A stretch of 35,550 nucleotides of DNA from Longimicrobium sp. (GCA_036377595.1 DASUYB010000106.1:1-35550); one strand, 5' to 3'; counted from the stretch's first letter, positions 7,149-16,349 are shown. Numbers and translations: made by a program. Notes: a model not told the origin generated them from the sequence alone.

Positions 7149-7281
7149 GCGGCGTCTCCACGGGGTGGGGAATGGGGATCGGAGAAGCAGTTGGATGACC
7201 CTGCCAGCGCCGCGGGGATGGCTTCCGGCCGGCTCGAAGAGGGGGATGGACGGGCGGTGGCGAATTGCCGCGAAGCGTGGT

Positions 7282-8214
7282 CTAGCTCGTCGGGGACGCC
7301 ACCTCCCCCAGCTCCAGCCCCCGCTCGCGCACGACCTCGCAGAGGCGGCGGGAGACGAAGGTGCTCCAGTAACCGTTGGCGACGAGATCGTGCTCGGACT
7401 GGAAGCGCTTGAGCGCGGCCTGGCTGCGGTGCCCCCACTGGCCGTCCACGCCCGTCGGCCCCAGATCGTAGCCGAGCGCGGCGAGCGCGCGCTGGCGCTG
7501 CACCACCGTCTGCGTGGGCGTCCACACGTCGTCGATGGCGCGGTCGGGATAGATGCCGCGCAGCACGCGCGCGAAGGGGAAGCCCGCCGGGTCCACCTTG
7601 TAGCCGGGGCACAGGTCGTGGTGCCCGTGGTGGTCGTCGGGGCCGATGTGCGGCCAGCGCGCCACGATCTCGCGGCCGACGGCGACCATCATCGCCACCT
7701 GCTCGTCGGTCCACGGCTGCACGCGGACGGGCTTGCCGTCGGGGGTGGCGGCCGCGATCCAGTCGTCGCCCACCATCACCGGCGAGGTGGCGAAGCCGAT
7801 GTTCACCGTCTCCACGCCGATGGTGGAGCGCGAGCCCTTGTAGTCGGGCGAGCCGAGCGGCCGGCCGTCCCAGCGCAGCGTCTGGCTCTTTCCCGCGTGC
7901 CAGGAGCGGTTCTCCAGGCTCACGTAGCGGTCCACGCCCTCGTCGAAGCCGCGGCCCACGCCGTAGTGCGCGCTCGCCTCGCCCTTGCGCTCGGCGTTGC
8001 GGCCGCCGAGCAGGCGCCGGCAGAGCTCCAGGTCCCACGTCACCGTCCAGTGCCAGGTGACGCCGAGCGGGCGCCCGCCGATCGACTCGGGCCAGCCGGC
8101 GCTCACCGCCTGCCCGTCTTCGAGCGGGATCAGGGCGGATTCGTGGATGTGGAACGGCAGTTCGGCCATGGATACGGAAAGGCCGCCCGGGGCGGCCGTT
8201 GGGGTCGCGGTCAT
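7282..8214 (-). CDS. N-acetylmuramoyl-L-alanine amidase with peptidoglycan-binding domain
   Basis: Zinc amidase (Amidase_2/PGRP fold) that would cut the bond between MurNAc and L-Ala. 310 residues from the ATG at 8214. Zinc ligands are visible as His55 in GVTWHWTVTW and the GHHDLCPGYKVDP motif at 197-209 (His198/199, Cys202, Asp208). HYGVG at 83-87 and WHAGKS at 105-110 also fit. Residues 235-300 form a PG_binding_1 domain (VQRQRALAALGYDLGPTGVDG, then GHRSQAALKRFQSEH). There is no signal peptide, so it resembles phage endolysins or needs another export route. No phage genes are nearby. The start is uncertain because neither 8214 nor the ATG at 8169 has a ribosome site. Confidence 0.88.
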   Translation of the reverse strand: MTATPTAAPGGLSVSMAELPFHIHESALIPLEDGQAVSAGWPESIGGRPLGVTWHWTVTWDLELCRRLLGGRNAERKGEASAHYGVGRGFDEGVDRYVSLENRSWHAGKSQTLRWDGRPLGSPDYKGSRSTIGVETVNIGFATSPVMVGDDWIAAATPDGKPVRVQPWTDEQVAMMVAVGREIVARWPHIGPDDHHGHHDLCPGYKVDPAGFPFARVLRGIYPDRAIDDVWTPTQTVVQRQRALAALGYDLGPTGVDGQWGHRSQAALKRFQSEHDLVANGYWSTFVSRRLCEVVRERGLELGEVASPTS

Positions 8215-8374
8215 GCTGGTGTCGCGGGGTGGTGCGAGAGGCCGGGCGGAGTCCGGTGGGACGGGCGATCCGGGCGGCGGGCCGGCGCGGGGCGATCCAT
8301 CGAAATCCCCGCCGGCCATGGCGAAACATCGCCACCGCCGCGGCACCCGTCAACGCTCACGCCGTCCGGGTGAT

Positions 8375-8605
8375 CGCGATTTGGCGCGCGCGATGGGCGG
8401 CGACCTAGGCGCCGAGCGCCGCGCGGGCGAGGGCTCCGTCTTCACCCTCACCCTTTCTCCTGGGCTCGTCCTCAATCGATCAAAAAAGAAGGCCTCACGC
8501 AGAGTCAGCAGAGTCAGCAGTAAACAGCAGCTTTTTCTGCTGACTCTGCTAACCCTGCGTGAGCCATGCAGTTGAGGATGTCTGGAGACACGATGGCGCC
8601 TCCGC
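8375..8605 (+). pseudogene. Relic of a sensor-kinase 3' end with its terminator region
   Basis: Starts with DNA nearly identical to the last codons of the large kinase (14209 onward). The reading frame gives RAMGGDLGAE...GEGSVFTLTLS, the end of a HATPase_c domain. The match continues past the kinase stop through the AAAAAAGAA stretch, the palindromic element and CCATGCAGTT-AGGATGT to GCGCCTCCG, about 230 bp in all. The rest of a kinase gene is missing. It is therefore a duplicated or left-over gene end. It is not expressed as a protein as far as can be seen. Confidence 0.75.
8494..8563. repeat. Palindromic element, CTCACGCAG family
   Basis: Arms begin CTCACGCAGAGTCAGCAG and end CTGCGTGAG. 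Each arm is built from 9-nt units of the AGAGTCAGC kind. The loop is short (near CAGCAGCTTTTT). It follows the kinase relic, as its close relative at 14328-14398 follows the intact kinase. Confidence 0.8.
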
Positions 8606-8645
8606 ACCTCTCGGCCTGACCGGCTCGCGATGTGGAGGGATCATT

Positions 8646-9521
8646 TCACCATCCCCCCTTCGACCCGGGATACTCTTGGGGGAGGGGATGCAGCGGCGCG
8701 GTCTTCGGGCGCGACGCGGCGCGGAGGCGCGGCGCCGTCCACGCGTACAGGGCGACGCACGCGGCGAAGGCGAGCGCGGCCGGGAGCGCCAGCCGCGGGC
8801 CGCGCGTGGCCGGATCGAAGCGGGGGAAGAGGCCGCCCCAGGCCAGCACCCCGGCGTTCCAGGCGACGTGCAGCGCCACGCCGGCCCAGATGGAGCGCGT
8901 GGCCCACACCGCGTAGCCCAGCGCCATCCCCCCGGCGACGCGGATGACGATGCCGCCGGGCTCCAGGTGCGCCAGCGCGAAGAGCACCGACGTCACGCCG
9001 ATGGCCGCCGGCGCGCCGAAGCGTCGCTCCATCGGGCGCTGCATCCAGCCGCGGAAGGCGAACTCCTCCAGCAGCGGCGCCATCCCCGCGATCACCATCA
9101 CCAGCACCAGGGTGCCGCCGGGGCGCTCGGCGTACTCCACCAGCTGCCGGGGGAGCGGCCGGTCGCGCGCGAGGTGGAGCGAGGTGATCACCATCCACAT
9201 CGCCAGCGCGCCGGTGGACATCACGGGCGCGAGCACCGCGATCCACCGCCACGCCGGGCGGGGGAAGGGGCGGACGCGCTCCGTGGCGCGGCCGCGGGCG
9301 GTGCTCCATCCCTCCGTGATCGCGTGGCACCACAGGAAGAGCGCGGCGACGACGATCAGCCAGAACACGGCGAGCCGCGGCGGCATCAGCAGGAAAAGGC
9401 CCGCCGACAGCTGCCAGAGGATGAAGATCACTGCCGCCACCACGACGTCGCGCACCGTGCGGCGCAGGTGGCGCAGCGCGGTGCGGCGTACCTCGCGGGG
9501 CGAATCTTCCGTGGCGATCAA
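8646..9521 (-). CDS. CPBP-family intramembrane metalloprotease
   Basis: 291 residues with about seven hydrophobic segments. The CPBP (CAAX protease/bacteriocin-processing) signature is complete: EEFAFRG with Glu152-Glu153 and Arg157, FALAHLEPG with His185, and LHVAWNAG with His218 and Asn222. Such proteases act in the inner membrane; in different bacteria they process peptides, give immunity to bacteriocins or mature prenylated proteins. No substrate is visible next door. The pinensin-like peptides in this window are far away, so a link would be speculation. The gene stands alone between the kinase relic and a thioesterase gene on the same strand. Confidence 0.9.
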   Translation of the reverse strand: MIATEDSPREVRRTALRHLRRTVRDVVVAAVIFILWQLSAGLFLLMPPRLAVFWLIVVAALFLWCHAITEGWSTARGRATERVRPFPRPAWRWIAVLAPVMSTGALAMWMVITSLHLARDRPLPRQLVEYAERPGGTLVLVMVIAGMAPLLEEFAFRGWMQRPMERRFGAPAAIGVTSVLFALAHLEPGGIVIRVAGGMALGYAVWATRSIWAGVALHVAWNAGVLAWGGLFPRFDPATRGPRLALPAALAFAACVALYAWTAPRLRAASRPKTAPLHPLPQEYPGSKGGW

Positions 9522-9619
9522 CGGACGGAGGATGGAAGTGGGGACGATGCTCGCCGGATCAAGCTAACGCCGTCCCGCCCGCGCCGAATCCCTTCTCCGA
9601 ATCTCCTGAAAAGAAAAGC

Positions 9620-9694
9620 CTCACGCGGAGCCGCGGAGCCGCGGAGAACTCGCTCCCGCGCTGAGTTCTCCGCGACTCCGCGTCTCCGCGTGAG
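9620..9694. repeat. Palindromic element, CTCACGCGG family, at the thioesterase stop
   Basis: Arms CTCACGCGGAGCCGCGGAG and their complement, built from 8-nt units (CGGAGCCG). It ends 8 bp before the stop codon of the thioesterase gene. Confidence 0.8.
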
Positions 9695-9702
9695 ACCAGA
9701 GA

Positions 9703-10230
9703 TCACCGGCGGCGGCGGGCGAGGCGCTCGTCGCGGCGCTGCCTGCCGGCCTCGAAGCGGCGCTTCTCGTCGTCCGTCTCGGGAAGGATGGGCGGGACGC
9801 GCGCGGGGCGGCCGTCGCCGTCGAGGGCCACGAAGGTGGCGTAGCAGGTGTTGGTGTGGCGCTCCTCGCCGGTGACGGGGTTCTGCGCGAACACCTTCAC
9901 CCCCACCTCCATGCTGCTGGTGCCGGTGAAGTTCACCGACGCGTGCGCCACCACCAGCTCGCCGATGTAGATGGGCTCGTTGAACTCCACGCTGTCGAAG
10001 CTCCTGGTCACCACCGGCCGGCCCGCGTGCTTCATGGCGCAGAACGCCGCCGCGCGGTCGATGAAGCCCAGCAGCACGCCGCCGAACAGCGTGCCCGCCA
10101 CGTTCTGGCTCTGCGGCTCGGCCAGGTCCGCGAACGTCACCTGGCTCAGCCGCACCGGCCGCGGCACCGCCGGATCCGGCGCGGCCGACTTCAGGTAGAT
10201 CTCCACCGGCCGGATCATCCGCTCCGCCAT
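9703..10230 (-). CDS. Acyl-CoA thioesterase, hotdog fold (YciA-like)
   Basis: Hydrolyses acyl-CoA to free acid and CoA in the cytoplasm. 175 residues. The hotdog signature is clear: NVAGTLFGGVLLGFIDRAAAF at about 43-63 (cut here to its key G-G and Asp residues), then RSFDSVEFNEPIYIGELV at 76-93, and a strand pair VNFTGTSSMEVGVKV and CYATFVALD. The C-terminal tail is unusually rich in Arg. The ATG at 10230 has GAGGAGCGAGG directly upstream. It is transcribed away from the sensor kinase, sharing the 243-bp divergent region 10231-10473. Physiological substrate unknown. Confidence 0.9.
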   Translation of the reverse strand: MAERMIRPVEIYLKSAAPDPAVPRPVRLSQVTFADLAEPQSQNVAGTLFGGVLLGFIDRAAAFCAMKHAGRPVVTRSFDSVEFNEPIYIGELVVAHASVNFTGTSSMEVGVKVFAQNPVTGEERHTNTCYATFVALDGDGRPARVPPILPETDDEKRRFEAGRQRRDERLARRRR

Positions 10231-10473
10231 CCTCGCTCCTCGTCTCACGCTCGTCCCTGAATCCCGCAGCCGCCTCGGCGCGCGGAAGATGGCGGACGAT
10301 GCGCGGCGGGGAAAGGCGCCCGGCGCGGCATCCTGCGTCGCGGTGGAATCCCTCGCGCCGGCGTCCGTCGAAACCGGGAGACGGGGGATTTCCGAACCGG
10401 TGGCGGGGGCATAAACTACCGACTTCATCTCCCCCGGCGTGCGTCCGCCGCAGGTCCCCTCCGCGAACGAACG

Positions 10474-13400
10474 ATGGCGGTATCCGGCCCCGGCTCCTCT
10501 CCCGTCGACACGCCTCCTCCCGCGCCCGACGTCCCCGCCGAGCGGCCGGCGTGGCTGCGCTACGGCGCGGCGCTGGCGGGCACCGCGGCGGCGCTGGCGC
10601 TGTCGCTGGCGTTCCGGCAGTTCATCGCCACCAACGTCTTCATCTTCTTCTTCGCGGCCATCATCCTCTGCGCCTGGTTCGGCGGCCGGGGACCCGCGCT
10701 GTTGGTGACGCTGCTGGCCCTCCCCCTGGCCAACTACTTCTTCCTGGACCCGGCCTTCGCGTGGAGCACGGCGCCCATCACCCTGCTGCGGATGGCGGTG
10801 TTCGCCGGCCTGGCGGTGCTGATCGGCTCCATGCGCGAGTCGCTCGACGTATCGCGCCGCCGCGCCGTGCAGGCCGCGCGCGAGGCCGCCGAGCACGCGC
10901 AGCGGCTGGAGGAGCAGGCCGTGGAGCTGCAGCAGCAGGCGGCCGAGCTGGAGCTGCAGACCGAGGAGGCGCAGACGCTGGCCGAGGAGCTGGTCGAGGC
11001 CAACCGCCAGCTGGAGGAGAGCGCCGCCCGCTCGCTGGCCGAGGCGCAGGCGCTGGCGCACGTGGGGAGCTGGGAGTGGGACGTGGCGCACGACCACGTG
11101 TGGTGGTCCGACGAGATGTACCGCATCTACGGCTTCGAGCCGGGCTCCGTCGACGTGTCGCTCGGCACCTTCCTGGAGCACGTGCACCCCGGCGACCGCG
11201 AGCGCGTCCGCGCCGAGGTGGAGCGGTCGAGGAAGACGCGCGAGCCGTTCGAGCTGGACCACCGCATCGTCCTGGCCGACGGCTCCATCCGCATGCTGCA
11301 CGCGCGCGGGCGGGTGGAGATCGACCGCACGGGCGCGGTCACGCGGATGTCGGGGACGGGGCAGGACGTGACCGACGCGCGCGCGGCCGAGGAGACGGCG
11401 CGGCGCCTGGCGGCCGAGCAGGCCGGGCGCGCCGAGGCCGAGGCGGGACGCGGCCGGCTCGAGGCGGTGCTGGAGGGGATCGGCGAGGCGTTCATCGCCT
11501 TCGACTCGGAGTTCCGCTACACCTATGTGAACCGCCCCGGCGAGGAGCTGCTGGGCCGCCCCCGTGGCGAGCTGCTGGGGCGGCGCGTGGACGAGGTGTT
11601 CCCCGAGGTGGTGGAGAGCCCCTCGTGGGAGGTGATGCACCGGGTGGCGCGCGCGCGGCGGCCGGAGCGGGTGGAGTTCCTGTCGACGTCGCTGGGGCGG
11701 TGGATCAGCCTGCGGGTGTCGCCGTGGAACGGCGGCGTCTCGCTCTTCCTCGAGGACGTGACCGACCGCCGCCGCGCACAGGAGGAGCGCTCGCGCCTGG
11801 CGGCCATCGTGGAGTCGAGCGAGGACGCCATCTTCTCCAAGACGCTGGAGGGGGTGATCCAGAGCTGGAACGCGGGCGCCGAGCGGCTCTACGGCTACAC
11901 GGCGGAGGAGATGGTGGGGCGGAACGTCTCCACCCTGGCCCCGCCCGACCGCGTCGACGAGATCCCGGCGATCCTGGAGCGGCTGGCGCGCGGCGAGCGG
12001 CTGGCCAGCTACGAGACGGTGCGGGTGAGGAAGGACGGCACGCAGATCGACGTGCTGCTGGCCATCTCGCCGCTGCACGACGCCGACGGGCGGGTGATCG
12101 GCGCGTCGACCATCGCCCGCGACGTGAGCGAGCGCCGGCGCGCCGACGCGGCGCTGCGGGCCAGCGAGGCGCGCTACCGACGGCTGATCGACACGGCCGA
12201 GGAGGGGATCTGGCTGCTCGACGCGGAGGGGCGCACCAGCTACGTGAACGAGCGGATGGCGGGGATGCTCGGGCGTCCCCCCGCGGAGGTGGAGGGGCGC
12301 GCCCTGACGGAGTTCGTGCACCCGGCGTCCCGCGCGGAGGTGGCCGAGCACCTGGCGCGGCTGGACGGCGCCCGCGAGCGCCACGACGTGCGCCTGGTCC
12401 GCGGCGACGGCTCGGACCTGTGGGCGCTCGTCTCGCTGAGCTCCGTGCGCGGCGAGGCGGGCGAGTGGCAGGGGTCGCTGGCGATGGTCACCGACGTGAC
12501 CGACCGCCGCCGCGCGGAAGAGTCGGTGCGCTTCCTGGCCGAGGCCAGCCGGCTGCTGGCGCAGTCGCTGGACTACGACCGGGTGCTGGGCACCATCGCC
12601 GGGCTGGCGGTGCCGCGGCTGGCGGACTGGTGCGCGGTGGTGCTGGCCGCGCCCGGCGGCGGCATGCGGGTGGAGGCCGCCCACGCCGACCCGGAGCGCC
12701 AGCCGCTGGTGCGCGAGCTGGTGGCCGTGCGGCTGGGCGCGGCGGGGCCCGGCGGGCCCGTGTCCACGGCGCTGCGGCAGGGGCGCTCGGTGCTGATCGA
12801 GGACAACGCCGCCGGGATGCTGCGCGGCGCCGTTCCCGACCCCCGCTACGAGGCGCTGCTCGACGCGCTGGCCCCCGCGTCGCTGGTGGCCGTGCCCCTG
12901 GCGCTGGAGGGAGCGACGACGGGGGCCATCGTGCTGGCCAGCGCCGACGCCGCGCGCCGCTACGGCCCCGGCGACCGCGCGCTGGCCGAGGAGCTGGCCC
13001 GCCGCGCGGCCACCGCGGTGGAGAACGCGCGGCTGCACCAGGCCGAGCAGGAGGCCCGCCGCCAGGCCGAGGCCGCCGCGGCGCAGATCGCCCGGCTGCA
13101 GGCGGTGACCGCCGCGCTCTCGACGGCGCGGACGATGGAGGAGGTGGCCCGCGCCGCGCTGGGCGAGAGCATGCGCGCGCTGGGCGCCGCCGCGGGATGG
13201 ATCAGCCAGCTCGCGCCGGGGAGCGAGCGGGTGGAGCTGGTGTGGGCCACGGGGTTCGACGCGGCGGTGATGGCCGAGTTCCGCAGCATCCCCCTCGACA
13301 CCCCCATCCCCCTGTCGGACGCGGTGCGCACGGGCGAGATCATCGCCATCCCCAGCCGCGCGGAGCTGGAGGCGATGTATCCCGGCATCCCCGACCGCGG

Positions 13401-14316
13401 GCAGCGCAGCCGCTACGCCGCCTGGGCGGTGGCGCCGATGTGGGTGGAGGGGCGGGCGGTGGGAGGGATGGTGATCAACTTCCCGGAGCCGCGCGGCTTC
13501 GACGCCGACACGCTGGACTACCTCTTGGCGGTCGGGCGGCAGGGCGCGGTGGCGCTGGAGCGGGCGCGGCTGTACGAAGCCGAGCGGACGGCGCGCGCCG
13601 AGGCCGAGGCTGCCAACCGCGCCAAGTTCGACTTCCTCACCACCATGAGCCACGAGCTGCGCACGCCGCTGAACGCCATCGCCGGCTACGTGGACCTGCT
13701 GGAGCTGGGGATCCGCGGCCCGCTGACCGACGCGCAGCGCGACGACCTGCGCCGCATCCGCCGCAGCCAGACGCACCTGCTGGGGCTGATCAACGACGTG
13801 CTGAACTTCGCGCGCATCGAAACGGGCCACGTGCACTTCGACCTGGGCGACGTGGCGCTCGACGAGCTGCTGGGCGAGGTGGAGACGCTGATCGCGCCGC
13901 AGGTGCAGGCGCGCGGCCTGTTCTACGAGTACCGGCGTCCAGACCCGGCGGCCACCGTGCGCGCGGACCCCGAGAAGCTGCGGCAGATCGTGCTGAACCT
14001 GCTCTCCAACGCGGTCAAGTTCACGCCGGCGGGCGGGCGGATCACGCTGTCGAGCGAGGTGGACGGCGACTGGGCGCGGGTGCGCGTGGCCGACACGGGG
14101 ATCGGCATCCCCGGCGACAAGCTGGGCACCATCTTCGAGCCCTTCGTGCAGGTGGCCACCGGCTACACGCGCACCAGCGAGGGCACCGGCCTTGGGCTCT
14201 CCATCTCCCGCGACCTGGCCCGCGCGATGGGCGGCGACCTGGGCGCCGAAAGCAGCGAGGGCGAGGGCTCCGTCTTCACCCTTACCCTTCCCCTGGGCTC
14301 TTCTTCAATCGACTGA
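10474..14316 (+). CDS. Large hybrid-input sensor histidine kinase (DUF4118, 4 PAS, 2 GAF, HisKA, HATPase_c)
   Basis: 1280 residues. Three or four membrane segments at about 28-115 form a DUF4118 (KdpD-like) anchor, followed by a Glu/Gln-rich coiled coil to about 190. Four PAS units follow (about 190-305, 325-430, 445-555, 565-675; each ends in a VTDRRRAEE-like linker). Two GAF units lie at about 690-850 and 880-1035. The HisKA phospho-acceptor is in FLTTMSHELRTPLNAI near 1055. The ATP domain has the N-box LRQIVLNLLSNAVKFTPAG, G1 VADTGIGI, F-box IFEPF and G2 GTGLGLSI. It has no receiver domain, so it must use a separate regulator. The two single receivers in this window (18828 and 26016) are far off. 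A decayed copy of its 3' end lies at 8375-8605. Confidence 0.95.
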   Translation: MAVSGPGSSPVDTPPPAPDVPAERPAWLRYGAALAGTAAALALSLAFRQFIATNVFIFFFAAIILCAWFGGRGPALLVTLLALPLANYFFLDPAFAWSTAPITLLRMAVFAGLAVLIGSMRESLDVSRRRAVQAAREAAEHAQRLEEQAVELQQQAAELELQTEEAQTLAEELVEANRQLEESAARSLAEAQALAHVGSWEWDVAHDHVWWSDEMYRIYGFEPGSVDVSLGTFLEHVHPGDRERVRAEVERSRKTREPFELDHRIVLADGSIRMLHARGRVEIDRTGAVTRMSGTGQDVTDARAAEETARRLAAEQAGRAEAEAGRGRLEAVLEGIGEAFIAFDSEFRYTYVNRPGEELLGRPRGELLGRRVDEVFPEVVESPSWEVMHRVARARRPERVEFLSTSLGRWISLRVSPWNGGVSLFLEDVTDRRRAQEERSRLAAIVESSEDAIFSKTLEGVIQSWNAGAERLYGYTAEEMVGRNVSTLAPPDRVDEIPAILERLARGERLASYETVRVRKDGTQIDVLLAISPLHDADGRVIGASTIARDVSERRRADAALRASEARYRRLIDTAEEGIWLLDAEGRTSYVNERMAGMLGRPPAEVEGRALTEFVHPASRAEVAEHLARLDGARERHDVRLVRGDGSDLWALVSLSSVRGEAGEWQGSLAMVTDVTDRRRAEESVRFLAEASRLLAQSLDYDRVLGTIAGLAVPRLADWCAVVLAAPGGGMRVEAAHADPERQPLVRELVAVRLGAAGPGGPVSTALRQGRSVLIEDNAAGMLRGAVPDPRYEALLDALAPASLVAVPLALEGATTGAIVLASADAARRYGPGDRALAEELARRAATAVENARLHQAEQEARRQAEAAAAQIARLQAVTAALSTARTMEEVARAALGESMRALGAAAGWISQLAPGSERVELVWATGFDAAVMAEFRSIPLDTPIPLSDAVRTGEIIAIPSRAELEAMYPGIPDRGQRSRYAAWAVAPMWVEGRAVGGMVINFPEPRGFDADTLDYLLAVGRQGAVALERARLYEAERTARAEAEAANRAKFDFLTTMSHELRTPLNAIAGYVDLLELGIRGPLTDAQRDDLRRIRRSQTHLLGLINDVLNFARIETGHVHFDLGDVALDELLGEVETLIAPQVQARGLFYEYRRPDPAATVRADPEKLRQIVLNLLSNAVKFTPAGGRITLSSEVDGDWARVRVADTGIGIPGDKLGTIFEPFVQVATGYTRTSEGTGLGLSISRDLARAMGGDLGAESSEGEGSVFTLTLPLGSSSID

Positions 14317-14327
14317 AAAAAGAAAGT

Positions 14328-14398
14328 CTCACGCAGAGCAGCAGAGGGAGCAGAGGAAAAAATGCAGTTTCTCTGCTGCCTCTGCTGCTCTGCGTGAG
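14328..14398. repeat. Palindromic element, CTCACGCAG family, after the kinase
   Basis: CTCACGCAGAGCAGCAG arm, AAAAAATGCAG centre, CTGCTGCTCTGCGTGAG arm. It begins 11 bp after the kinase stop codon and could end its transcript. Confidence 0.8.
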
Positions 14399-14428
14399 CC
14401 ATGCAGTTAAGGATGTTTGGAGATGACG

Positions 14429-14465
14429 AAAGCGCCTCCGGATCGCGATGATCCAGAGGCGCTTT
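14429..14465. terminator. Bidirectional terminator between kinase and tRNA-fMet
   Basis: AAAGCGCCTC pairs exactly with GAGGCGCTTT, with an inner GGATC/GATCC pair. It sits 8 nt beyond the 3' end of the tRNA (minus strand) and also downstream of the kinase (plus strand). Confidence 0.75.
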
Positions 14466-14472
14466 GCGTCGA

Positions 14473-14546
<74 letters not shown>

Positions 14547-14725
14547 ACGAGTGGAACGACACGCCGGAGAGCCGGTTTGAAGCCTGATACGTGGTGTATC
14601 GGTGGGTGGCATCCCCGCAGTCTTCGCGATGTCCGTCGAAGGACTCCACGTCCGCTGCAGGATCAGCCCCCGGCTTCAAGGATATCGGCTCAAACATGAA
14701 ACTCTCCGCCATGCCGAACGCTCTC

Positions 14726-14754
14726 AAGCTACACGAAAGCTAAGTAATTGTCAA
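14726..14754 (-). promoter_or_regulatory. Promoter for the tRNA-fMet transcript
   Basis: Read on the minus strand: TTGACA (14754-14749), a 17-nt spacer, TAGCTT (14731-14726). It lies in an AT-richer patch between the end of the LOG gene and the tRNA, leaving a leader of about 175 nt before the tRNA 5' end. The 14547-14725 leader shows no gene. Confidence 0.6.
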
Positions 14755-14813
14755 GTAGATATTTACGCGGGCTTCTCCCCACGCGGCGGGCGGGGACTTC
14801 CCCCTCCGTGCCG

Positions 14814-15416
14814 TCAGCGCTCGTCCGGGCGGATCCACTTGCTCGTCGTCGGGGGACGGAACGCGGCGAAGCGGTCCAGCAGGCGCGCGGGGTCGGTTTC
14901 CTCGATCACCAGCGCGCGGTGCTGCGGCGGGATGAAGCCCTCCTCCGCGCCCCGGTCGAACAGCGCCAGCAGGGGATCGTAGTACCCCGCCACGTTCAGC
15001 AGCCCGCACGGCTTGGGATGGAACCCGAGCTGGCTCCAGGTCAGCACCTCGCAGAACTCCTCGAAGGTGCCGAAGCCGCCCGGCATGGCCACGAAGGCGT
15101 CGGCGCGGTCCGCCATCATCGCCTTGCGCTCGTGCATCGTCCGCACGACGTGCAGCTCGGTGAGCCCCGCGTGCCCCACCTCGCGCGCCATCAGCGCCTC
15201 GGGGATCACCCCGACCACCTCGCCACCGCCGGCCAGCACGGTGTCGGCCACGATCCCCATCAGCCCCACGTTGCCGCCCCCGTAGACGAGGCCGAGCCCG
15301 CGCTCCACCAGCACGCGCCCCATCTCCCGCGCTGCCGCGGCGTAGTCGGGACGCCCGCCGGGGTTGGAGCCGCAGAACACGCAGACGCGGCGCAGCGTGC
15401 GATCTCCTCCTCCCAT
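14814..15416 (-). CDS. LOG-family protein (TIGR00730), nucleotide 5'-monophosphate phosphoribohydrolase
   Basis: Rossmann-like LOG protein; family members cleave the N-glycosidic bond of (cytokinin-type) nucleoside 5'-monophosphates. 200 residues, the usual length. Motifs: VCVFCGSN at 11-18, VYGGGNVGLMG at 44-54, catalytic region MHERKAMM at 94-101, and the signature MPGGFGTFEEF at 111-121. The ATG at 15416 is followed at once by GGGAGGAGG, so true initiation could be a few codons later, near the conserved RRVCVFCGS. The DUF429-like gene ends 26 nt upstream on the same strand and may share the transcript. Confidence 0.93.
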   Translation of the reverse strand: MGGGDRTLRRVCVFCGSNPGGRPDYAAAAREMGRVLVERGLGLVYGGGNVGLMGIVADTVLAGGGEVVGVIPEALMAREVGHAGLTELHVVRTMHERKAMMADRADAFVAMPGGFGTFEEFCEVLTWSQLGFHPKPCGLLNVAGYYDPLLALFDRGAEEGFIPPQHRALVIEETDPARLLDRFAAFRPPTTSKWIRPDER

Positions 15417-15442
15417 CGCCACTTGCCGAGATTCGTGGACGC

Positions 15443-16252
15443 TCACAATGCGGCGGGGGGACGGTAGATCCACCCCTCCAGCGCCAGCAATTCCGGTGGC
15501 ACGCGGCCCAGGCGGTACGGCTGGTCGAGATCGCCGCGGCAGAGGAAGGCGACCAGGCAGGCGACGCAGGCGTCGCGCGCGTCCTCGAGGGTGCAGGCGC
15601 ACGCCTCCATCGACGGGTGCGCGAAGGTCATCCATGGCTTGAGCGCCGCCGGCCGCGCGCGCACCTCGCCCGGGCGCGAGGGCACGCGCCCGCCGCGGAT
15701 CCCCAGCTCCTTCGCCGCGCCGGCGGGATAGACCTCGATCACCACCGTCGGCGCGGACGGGTCCGGCGCCTCGGGGGAGATGGAGACCTCGGCTTCGTCG
15801 CGCAGCTCGTGCAGGAAGCGGATCCCCTCCAGCGTCTGCTTGTACAGCCGCATGTCGAAGGGCGACAGCGCGCCGCCGGTGTCCGTCCGCCGCAGCGCCT
15901 TCTGGAGATCGGGAAGGGTCTTCCACACCTCCTCGGGCGGCCGGTCGGCGATCCACGACGCGATCGCCTTCCATGCCGGCTCGCGCCCCTCCGCGATCCG
16001 CTCCGCCGCAGCCGCGGGGATGCCGAAGGGGAAGTCGGCGCCCCACAGGATCGCATCGTCCTCCCCTGCGTCCACGTGCCTGCGCCACGCGCCCGCGACG
16101 TGCGCGCGCAGGTCCTCGCGGAAGGGGAGGGGACAGAGGGAGACGATCTCCAGCTTCCCCTCGCGCTCGCGGCCCACGGCGGCCCACAGGTTCGAGAGCG
16201 GCTCCTTCGCGCCGGAGAAGTCGATCCCGCCGAACCAGGCGAACTCGGGCAT
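15443..16252 (-). CDS. DUF429-like protein, predicted RNase H-fold nuclease
   Basis: 269 residues from the ATG at 16252. The N-terminal GGIDFSGAK and the later LWGADFPFGIP and VIEVYPAGAAKELG match the pattern of DUF429/RNase H-like proteins: first-strand Asp, middle DxP-F-G-P, and E-V-Y/H-P. The C-terminus SMEACACTLEDARDACVACL-like carries the final helix with D-A-x-A-C, usual in this group, and is Cys-rich. Biochemical role is unproven; the fold suggests a metal-dependent nuclease. Starts at 16285 or 16354 would add residues with no family match. Confidence 0.75.
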   Translation of the reverse strand: MPEFAWFGGIDFSGAKEPLSNLWAAVGREREGKLEIVSLCPLPFREDLRAHVAGAWRRHVDAGEDDAILWGADFPFGIPAAAAERIAEGREPAWKAIASWIADRPPEEVWKTLPDLQKALRRTDTGGALSPFDMRLYKQTLEGIRFLHELRDEAEVSISPEAPDPSAPTVVIEVYPAGAAKELGIRGGRVPSRPGEVRARPAALKPWMTFAHPSMEACACTLEDARDACVACLVAFLCRGDLDQPYRLGRVPPELLALEGWIYRPPAAL

Positions 16253-16349
16253 GCGTCGCGTCGTGGGGATTGGTGGATTCGTCATCGTGGACGCGGGAAG
16301 ATCCGGCCCACACCCTCGCGGCACAAGCCCGAGCATCCACAACAACGGA

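Noticed and set aside
8646-9521. CPBP protease as the immunity or processing partner of the pinensin-like peptides
   Set aside because: The nearest precursor is 5.5 kb away with unrelated genes between. CPBP proteases have many roles, so there is no positional support.
9703-13836. Very long minus-strand frame opposite the sensor kinase
   Set aside because: Only its last 175 codons (the thioesterase) are real. The rest is antisense to kinase domains whose motifs are unmistakable on the plus strand.
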